NCBI GenBank assembly: GCA_031260365.1
Contig: JAIRJY010000190.1
Coordinates: 1 to 11,594, forward strand
DNA: 11,594 bases
Source of the DNA: Nitrososphaerota archaeon
Lineage (GTDB): Archaea > Thermoproteota > Bathyarchaeia > Bathyarchaeales > Bathycorpusculaceae
Reading direction: 5' to 3'
A model generated the notes under the pieces. The model saw nothing but the letters and a program-made list of their open reading frames with translations, had not been told where the DNA came from and did not search any database. Each line of letters begins with the position of its first letter. Position 1 is the first letter of the stretch. This document shows positions 6,946-11,594 of this stretch, piece by piece. The position numbers and the translations under genes are program-made.

Positions 6946-8493
6946 ATGACCTTTGCAGATTTAGTTTTGCTTAACGGAAACATTATAACTATGAATCCTA
7001 AAACGTTATTAGCACAAGCCATCGCCATTAAAGGTGATAGAGTTTTCTATGTTGGTAATAACCAAGAAGTTAAACAATACATCAATAAAAAAACTCGCGT
7101 AATTTATCTTGATGGTAAAACTGTCTTACCAGGTTTCATTGATACACATGTACATGTTGTTGATTATGGTAGAATGTTAACGTGGTTAGATCTACAAGGA
7201 GCATCTTCAATAAGAGATGTCCAGATTCGACTAGCTGAACGTATAAAATTCGTGCCAAAGGGCAGATGGGTTTTGGGTAGGGCATTAGACTCTGATAGTT
7301 TTTTAGAGAATCGACTGCCAACCTGTCAAGAATTGGACACTGTTTCTCCTGACAATCCTGTAGTAATTTATTGTCAGACAGGACAGGCATGTGTTGTTAA
7401 CAGTAAAACGCTTAAAGTCTCTAAAATAAGCCAACAAAATAACGTAGGCATAGAAAGAGATGTAACAGGGGAACCAACTGGAATTTTACGTGATCAAGCT
7501 ACAGAGCTTGTCTGGGGCGTTATTCCTGAACCTACTCATCAAGAACTTGAGAACGCAATAGAGTTAGCACTAGAAAAAATTGTTCAAGCAGGCATAACAA
7601 GTATTCATTGGATTGTGCTTTCAGAAGTAGAAATAGCAATAATACAAAAACTAGTTGAGACAGGCTTTTTACATGTAAGAATTTATTTAATCGTACCAAC
7701 AAATTTACTGGATTTAGCACTACAGAAATTAAAACCATTTGAAAATGACCACTTTAAACTTGGTGGGTCGATAATTTTTGTAGATGGATATTTAGCTTCT
7801 AGAACTGCCGCGTTGTTTGAGCCATATAGTGATACATTAACTGATCACGGTAAGTTGTTTTGTCAACAAAACGAAGGGGTTGCACTTGCGAATAAGATTC
7901 AAAATAACGGTTTACAGCTTATTATTCATGCTGTTGGAGATAAAGCAGTTCAAGAAGCATTAAACATCATACAGCATACCAACATCAATCACATGGTTCC
8001 GCGTCCACGTATAGAACAAGCGGCGGTTTTGAATCAACAATTGTTAGATCGTATAAAAACGTTGGACATTTCAGTGTCAGTTCAACCTTGTGTGGTTGCT
8101 TCAGAGTTTTCTGTTTGGTCAGTGACGAAGCATTTGGGCGAAAAAAGGGTGTGTTTACTGTTTCCTGTCAGAGAATTGCTTAATTTAGGTGTTTTAGTTT
8201 CTGCAGGGTCTGATTGTCCAATGGAGCAGCTTAATCCGTTGCACGGTATTGAAGCATCAATTAGACGTGATGGTACGCAAAAAGTGTCCGTTTTTGAAGC
8301 CTTACAAATGTATACTGTATTTGCGGCACGAGCGACATCAGAATTTGTTAATAAAGGGTCTATTGAGCAGGGAAAACTTGCTGATTTAGTTGTTTTATCA
8401 AATGATCCAACAGCTACAGTTGTCGAAAAAGTAAAGGATATTTCTGTGTGCTTTTCAGTTTTTGGAGGGTTTGTTTATTGTCCTAAAAGTTAG
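6946..8493 (+). CDS. YtcJ-like amidohydrolase (Amidohydro_3) with altered metal site
   Basis: Metal-dependent hydrolase of the YtcJ/Amidohydro_3 family, 515 residues from the chosen start, probably cytosolic; substrate unknown (amides or cyclic amides in relatives). Residues below are numbered from ATG 6946. The N-terminal beta-sandwich (ADLVLLNGNIITMN) leads into LPGFIDTHVHVVD (61-73, ligands H68 and H70). Then come FVDGYLASRTAALFEPYSD (278-296), IIHAVGD (H328), RPRIEQ (353-358), AGSDCP (D423) and the closing GSIEQGKLADLVVLSNDP. Two usual residues differ: the lysine normally in the VK(I/L)FxDG strand is I276, and the histidine of RIEH is Q358. The enzyme may be inactive or use a reduced metal centre. 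An in-frame ATG at 6910 adds 12 residues but has no Shine-Dalgarno site, whereas 6946 has GGAGA at good spacing and matches the family start. Confidence 0.88.
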   Translation: MTFADLVLLNGNIITMNPKTLLAQAIAIKGDRVFYVGNNQEVKQYINKKTRVIYLDGKTVLPGFIDTHVHVVDYGRMLTWLDLQGASSIRDVQIRLAERIKFVPKGRWVLGRALDSDSFLENRLPTCQELDTVSPDNPVVIYCQTGQACVVNSKTLKVSKISQQNNVGIERDVTGEPTGILRDQATELVWGVIPEPTHQELENAIELALEKIVQAGITSIHWIVLSEVEIAIIQKLVETGFLHVRIYLIVPTNLLDLALQKLKPFENDHFKLGGSIIFVDGYLASRTAALFEPYSDTLTDHGKLFCQQNEGVALANKIQNNGLQLIIHAVGDKAVQEALNIIQHTNINHMVPRPRIEQAAVLNQQLLDRIKTLDISVSVQPCVVASEFSVWSVTKHLGEKRVCLLFPVRELLNLGVLVSAGSDCPMEQLNPLHGIEASIRRDGTQKVSVFEALQMYTVFAARATSEFVNKGSIEQGKLADLVVLSNDPTATVVEKVKDISVCFSVFGGFVYCPKS

Positions 8494-8519
8494 TTAAGTG
8501 TGTTCTAAAACATGTTCTT

Positions 8520-8536
8520 TATGGTAATTTACCATA
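8520..8536. promoter_or_regulatory. Palindromic site upstream of the six-helix gene
   Basis: TATGGTAA-T-TTACCATA is a perfect 8-bp dyad around one central base, 27 bp after the amidohydrolase stop and 73 bp before the membrane-protein GTG. It is too compact for a good RNA hairpin (loop of 3 if six pairs form). It is better read as a dimeric regulator's operator, or a weak terminator. Confidence 0.4.
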
Positions 8537-8555
8537 TCATCTCAGGTAGAAGGGA

Positions 8556-8567
8556 TTAAATTTATTA
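8556..8567 (+). promoter_or_regulatory. Possible TATA box of the six-helix gene
   Basis: TTAAATTTATTA lies about 43-54 bp before the GTG at 8610. Start of transcription about 25 nt downstream would give a leader near 20 nt. The palindrome at 8520-8536 lies just upstream of it, where an activator or repressor could act. Confidence 0.3.
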
Positions 8568-8609
8568 GATGCTTAAACATCAATATTCATTAAAGTAATA
8601 TTAAAGAAA

Positions 8610-9281
8610 GTGAAAACTTTGGAAACAGAAAGATTTAAACTGTCAGACATTCTCTACGGCTTTATTGTACCATTGCTTCTTGTGCTAATCATTTTTGTAC
8701 TCGCAGTCTACGTTAACCCATCTGGGGAACATAATGTCCTTAGTAGTGGGGAGGGGAGCATCGGCGAGACAATTGGCATAATTCTAACACAAGGCTTTAC
8801 TAAAATGATCATGCTAGGTGTACCATTGATACTTGGTCTTACATGGAATAAATGGGCAGGCGGCGCAGCAGGCTTTATCATGGGTGGAATATACTACATA
8901 ACAACGGCAGCTCACGCTACCGCATCTTATATGGCATGGGGCGTATTTGATTACAACTTCTTTGGCGACATAAGCATTCTCTTCTATTTAGTTAACGGAG
9001 TAATCATCGGCTACATGGCAGGCGCATTAACCAATGGGTCGTCAAACTTTTTCCGAATGATAGGTGCAAGTTTGACAGCATCACTAACAGTTGCGGTAAT
9101 CGGAGAATTCTTAGCCTACAATTATTCGCTGGTAAGTTGGATGTCTCAAAATGGCTGGGCAGATAGTCCAGTATACACCTTCACTCTTGCTTTCTTGCCA
9201 ATGATTCTCTTAGGTGTGATCATACCCATACTTGCAAAAGTTATGTCTTGGTATGGTCTAACCGCAAGAAAGCAATACTAA
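8610..9281 (+). CDS. Six-helix integral membrane protein, unknown function
   Basis: A 223-residue hydrophobic protein that I do not recognise. Six membrane segments can be placed at about 14-35, 53-78, 82-105, 119-141, 147-170 and 188-210, with a charged N-terminus (KTLETERFK) and a basic C-terminus (TARKQY). The extracytoplasmic or cytoplasmic loop at 36-52 is Gly/Ser-rich (NPSGEHNVLSSGEGS). Small-residue helices (WAGGAAGFIMGG, GYMAGALTNGSS) suggest tight helix packing. Size and six helices recall small transporter subunits such as ECF S components, but no diagnostic motif supports that. The start is GTG with only a weak purine stretch (AAAGAAA); in-frame stop TAA at 8574-8576 and no intervening ATG make GTG 8610 or TTG 8619 the only practical choices. 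It stands alone, with a palindrome upstream and a clear oligo-T terminator downstream. Confidence 0.85.
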   Translation: MKTLETERFKLSDILYGFIVPLLLVLIIFVLAVYVNPSGEHNVLSSGEGSIGETIGIILTQGFTKMIMLGVPLILGLTWNKWAGGAAGFIMGGIYYITTAAHATASYMAWGVFDYNFFGDISILFYLVNGVIIGYMAGALTNGSSNFFRMIGASLTASLTVAVIGEFLAYNYSLVSWMSQNGWADSPVYTFTLAFLPMILLGVIIPILAKVMSWYGLTARKQY

Positions 9282-9290
9282 AACCAACCT

Positions 9291-9304
9291 CTTTTTCTTT
9301 TTTA
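9291..9304 (+). terminator. Oligo-T terminator of the six-helix gene
   Basis: CTTTTTCTTTTTTA begins 10 nt after the stop. It is the same 14-mer as the minus-strand terminator at 5667-5680. Confidence 0.65.
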
Positions 9305-9341
9305 GTTTAAACAAAAATTTGTTTTAGCGGTAGCTTGTTTC

Positions 9342-9347
9342 AAAAAA
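9342..9347 (-). terminator. Oligo-T terminator of the B12-binding radical SAM gene
   Basis: Six T on the minus strand (AACTTTTTTG), about 10 nt beyond the stop at 9357. It faces the plus-strand terminator at 9291-9304, so the convergent gap of 75 bp is terminated from both sides. Confidence 0.45.
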
Positions 9348-9356
9348 GTTAGAAGA

Positions 9357-10742
9357 TTATTGGTGCATTTCTGATTTTTTGCGTTTAAAGTAGATATAGT
9401 TTTTTGTTGCCAAGTATCCTGAGCGGAAACCTTTACGCCACATACGTAAGACATATCTTGGGCGTGTGTAGAAGCTTTTGAATGCATAATCATAAAGTGT
9501 GTGTAGTTCTTGTATGCTAAGTTGAGGGGTTTCAAAAATTGGTTGTGTAGCATCGTAGTCGTCAAAGTTTGTGTTTCGTATCCAACCGTTTTTAATTACT
9601 TCATCATACATTGGTGTACCAGGATATGGTGTAGCTATGTTGTAGTACGCGATTTCATCTGGGCTTACCTCTTCAGCAAATTTTATCGATTTCAAAGCAG
9701 ACTCCAAGGTTTCACCGGGGTATCCCAGTAGTACATTTGGTGTTGGTTTTAAGCCTAGTTCTCTAACCCATTTTAACGCCTTTTTTGTTTGATCAGTTGA
9801 AATACCCTTGCGCATACCATTAAGGACTTCTTGAGTTCCCGATTCAAGACCGCACCACATTGAAACACAGCCCGCGTTTTTCATTTTTTGAAGCAATTCT
9901 TTACTAACTCTATCAACGCGAGTACCCATATTCCACTTAATTTTCAAATCGCGCTTATTGATTTCCTCACATAGCTCTTCAGTACGTTTCATATCTACTG
10001 TAAAAGCATCATCGCAAAAAGTAAAGTTTTTCGCATTGTATGTTTTGTATAGAAATTCGAGTTCATCAACAACATTTTGAATGCTACGCACACGGTATCT
10101 TTGTCCAAACATACGGACTGCAGCACAAAAGTTACACCAAGCAGTGCATCCGCGAGTTGTGATCAGATAAAACATGTCTTCCTGCTGTCTAATTGAGTCA
10201 AGATCCCAAAGATGTCTTGCAGGAAAAGGCAACTCATCCAAATTCTCAATGTATGGTCTATCAGCGTTAAAAACAAAAGCGTTACCCTTTCGCTGTGTTG
10301 TCCCAATTACATCGGTTATATCTTTACTTTCGTCTAACCGTTGAACAAGCTCCAAAAGGGTGTACTCACCCTCTTTACGTACAACAACATCAAGCTGTGG
10401 GCATTCTTGAAGGGCTTTTTCATTCCAAAAAGTTACATGTGTACCACCAAGCATTGTTACTGCGTTAGGGTGAACTTCTTTGCTAATTTTAATGATTTCT
10501 TTAGCAGAATTATACAGCCTTGTAGGAGCAGTTACACCGACAACATCAGGTTTACGTTTAACTATTTCACGTTTGTAATCATCATAAGTATATCTAGTCG
10601 CCTGACAATCGATAACGTCTACGCTGAAATTGTTTTTTTCCAGTACAGCCGCCAAATAACCTATACCTAATGGTGGAAACGGAGGATGCTGATGAGGTCG
10701 GGTTCGATATGGTGGATTTACAAGAGTTACATGAAGACCCAT
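9357..10742 (-). CDS. B12-binding-domain radical SAM protein
   Basis: A 461-residue radical SAM enzyme with an N-terminal cobalamin-binding domain, the architecture of class B radical SAM methylases and of BchE/HpnJ-like enzymes. Residues 1-140 form the B12-binding Rossmann-like domain: LHVTLVNPPY, PPLGIGYLAAVLE, DVVGVTAPT and the GGTHVTF loop (99-105), which would carry base-off cobalamin without a DxHxxG lower ligand. The Elp3-type radical SAM domain follows, with CX3CX2C (C199, C203, C206 in RGCTAWCNFC), FxFCDDAFT (about 240-247), CGLESG (297-302), LLGYPGET (338-345) and TPYPGTPMYD (371-380). A basic C-terminal tail ends the protein. The substrate is unknown. The start at 10742 is preferred over an upstream in-frame ATG (10790) because AAGGAAG lies eight bases before it and homologous domains begin here. 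It is just downstream of cbiB on the same strand. Confidence 0.9.
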   Translation of the reverse strand: MGLHVTLVNPPYRTRPHQHPPFPPLGIGYLAAVLEKNNFSVDVIDCQATRYTYDDYKREIVKRKPDVVGVTAPTRLYNSAKEIIKISKEVHPNAVTMLGGTHVTFWNEKALQECPQLDVVVRKEGEYTLLELVQRLDESKDITDVIGTTQRKGNAFVFNADRPYIENLDELPFPARHLWDLDSIRQQEDMFYLITTRGCTAWCNFCAAVRMFGQRYRVRSIQNVVDELEFLYKTYNAKNFTFCDDAFTVDMKRTEELCEEINKRDLKIKWNMGTRVDRVSKELLQKMKNAGCVSMWCGLESGTQEVLNGMRKGISTDQTKKALKWVRELGLKPTPNVLLGYPGETLESALKSIKFAEEVSPDEIAYYNIATPYPGTPMYDEVIKNGWIRNTNFDDYDATQPIFETPQLSIQELHTLYDYAFKSFYTRPRYVLRMWRKGFRSGYLATKNYIYFKRKKSEMHQ

Positions 10743-10750
10743 TTTTTTCT

Positions 10751-10757
10751 CTTCCTT
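10751..10757 (-). promoter_or_regulatory. Shine-Dalgarno site deciding the radical SAM start
   Basis: AAGGAAG on the minus strand, eight bases before the ATG at 10742. It supports this start over the ATG at 10790, which would add 16 residues (with Cys, His and Lys) lying outside the B12-binding fold. Confidence 0.6.
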
Positions 10758-10795
10758 ACCGCTACTATGCTTATCGCAAATACAGAACACAAAAT

Positions 10796-10805
10796 GTTTA
10801 AAGTT
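10796..10805 (-). promoter_or_regulatory. Possible TATA box of the B12-binding radical SAM gene
   Basis: AACTTTAAAC on the minus strand. A transcription start about 25 nt downstream (near 10774) would leave a leader of about 30 nt carrying the Shine-Dalgarno site. If real, it lies beyond the 10790 ATG's usable range and also favours the 10742 start. Confidence 0.35.
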
Positions 10806-10809
10806 TTCG

Positions 10810-10815
10810 AAAAAA
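10810..10815 (-). terminator. Oligo-T tract after cbiB
   Basis: Six T on the minus strand (GGTTTTTTCG), about 40 nt after the cbiB stop and just before the proposed promoter of the next gene. It may end cbiB transcription or allow partial read-through. Confidence 0.35.
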
Positions 10816-10854
10816 CCATTTTGAATTTTGAATGACTATTTTGCATAAGAAACA

Positions 10855-11594
10855 CTACAGAGGTAACCCCCAAAGCCATGGCAAACAAAGACCAACTATA
10901 ACTATAATGGGTACTAGTATAAGTATACATAACACAATTGATACGTCACGCACTTTTAGGGATTTCAAAATTTTATCAGGAGTTATTACGTCTAAGGGGT
11001 CACCAAGAGTGTATTTCCCAGGTTTTTCAAGTTGTATATGTAAAGCACCAGCAATTGCCGCCATTTGCCAACCATGATTTCGACTTTGAACACGTTTATG
11101 GTCTCGTTTAGCAACCTTCCAAGCACTTTTGTAATCATATCCTAAAATTGCAGCAGAAATAATCATAAGCACAGCAGTGAATCGTGACGGTATATAATTA
11201 ACAATGTTATCAAGATTTGCCGAAAACCAACCGGTATTAATGTGTTCTTTATCTTTGTAGCCAACCATACCATCGAGAGTATTTATAGCACGAAAAGCTA
11301 CAGCACCGGGTAAACCAAAAAATGCGTAATAAATAAAAGGGGATAGTTTAAAGTCCGTAAGATTTTCAACCATCGACTCGATTACGGCTGAGCTTATTTG
11401 TGGACCAGAAAGATCTGTTGCATCACGACGACTAAAATGTGCATATTTTTTTGCTTCAACAAGGTCATTTGCTTCAAGAGCTTTGACAACTGCAACTGCG
11501 CCATCGGTTTCAAGTTTTATACATATTGTAAGTTTGAATAGCACTAATGCTACAATCAGGTATGTAATAGCCCCGAAAAAAATATAGATGTAAC
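10855..11594 (-). CDS. cbiB: Adenosylcobinamide-phosphate synthase CbiB (5' end off window)
   Basis: Integral membrane enzyme of cobalamin synthesis that amidates adenosylcobyric acid with aminopropanol phosphate (or aminopropanol) to give adenosylcobinamide (phosphate). Family blocks are clear: SRRDATDLSG (plus about 11399-11428), VIESMVENLTD, the block SPFIYYAFFGLPGAVAFRAI followed by NTLDGMVGYK, WFSANLDNIVNYIPSRFTA, and the C-terminal SRNHGWQMAAIAGAL with KPGKYTLGD. A hydrophobic C-terminal helix follows (about plus 10860-10930). The frame stays open from a GTG at 11544 to the right edge, and that extra sequence (YIYIFFGAIT...LIVAL) reads as a membrane helix. The gene therefore continues beyond the window: about 245 residues are visible out of the usual 300-320. 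The GTG should not be taken as the start. It pairs functionally with the CobD-like gene at the left end and precedes a B12-dependent enzyme. Confidence 0.93.
   Translation of the reverse strand, partial: YIYIFFGAITYLIVALVLFKLTICIKLETDGAVAVVKALEANDLVEAKKYAHFSRRDATDLSGPQISSAVIESMVENLTDFKLSPFIYYAFFGLPGAVAFRAINTLDGMVGYKDKEHINTGWFSANLDNIVNYIPSRFTAVLMIISAAILGYDYKSAWKVAKRDHKRVQSRNHGWQMAAIAGALHIQLEKPGKYTLGDPLDVITPDKILKSLKVRDVSIVLCILILVPIIVIVGLCLPWLWGLPL

Noticed and set aside
9302..9565. An 87-codon minus-strand ORF at the end of the radical SAM gene
   Set aside because: It overlaps the true gene's conserved C-terminal coding region in another frame and crosses the T-rich terminator zone.
10341..10670. 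A 109-codon plus-strand ORF
   Set aside because: It is antisense to the well-supported B12-binding domain of the radical SAM gene and has no recognisable features.
10743..10790. The longer radical SAM reading frame starting at ATG 10790
   Set aside because: The extra 16 residues fall outside the B12-binding fold, and the ATG at 10742 has a good Shine-Dalgarno site.
11542..11544. GTG as the start codon of cbiB
   Set aside because: The frame remains open upstream to the window edge with membrane-helix-like residues, and the visible protein is shorter than CbiB, so the real start is outside the window.

Overview
The window looks archaeal and AT-rich. The likeliest source is a mesophilic anaerobe of the Bathyarchaeia/Thermoproteota or methanogen sphere; this is inferred from gene content, not proven. 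The support is a large signal-anchored PQQ-type beta-propeller protein rich in N-glycosylation sequons, three radical SAM enzymes, cobalamin nucleotide-loop genes, oligo-T terminators without G/C hairpins (the same 14-mer ends two different genes), and purine-rich Shine-Dalgarno sites about 6-9 nt before several starts. No tRNA, rRNA, CRISPR array or complete insertion sequence was seen.

Layout, left to right. (1) A threonine-phosphate decarboxylase-like PLP enzyme (cobD, +), whose upstream context is cut off. (2) A convergent gap of about 200 bp holding a 132-bp non-coding element with perfect 17-bp terminal inverted repeats, probably a MITE. (3) A HemN/HemW-like radical SAM protein (-). (4) A 683-bp non-coding stretch with several small stem-loops. 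(5) A 747-residue membrane-anchored double beta-propeller with 16 repeats (-). (6) A radical SAM/SPASM protein of the AhbC/AhbD/NirJ type (-). (7) Divergently from it, a YtcJ-like amidohydrolase (+) that appears to lack two expected metal-centre residues. (8) A six-helix membrane protein of unknown function (+). (9) A cobalamin-binding-domain radical SAM protein (-). (10) The C-terminal three quarters of CbiB (-), running off the right edge.

How the genes may fit together. CobD makes (R)-1-amino-2-propanol phosphate from threonine phosphate, and CbiB attaches that aminopropanol arm to adenosylcobyric acid, so the two edge genes do consecutive steps of cobalamin synthesis. The gene directly downstream of cbiB encodes a radical SAM enzyme predicted to bind cobalamin, so supply and use of the cofactor sit side by side. 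The other two radical SAM proteins resemble tetrapyrrole enzymes (HemN/HemW and AhbD/NirJ), which may hint at a wider tetrapyrrole theme, though their substrates cannot be read from sequence. The propeller, the amidohydrolase and the six-helix protein have no evident link to this theme.

Most genes appear to have their own promoter and terminator rather than forming long operons. No clearly new multi-gene system is evident. The most checkable oddities are the MITE-like element, the altered amidohydrolase active site, the structured 683-bp gap and the regular 8+8 propeller.
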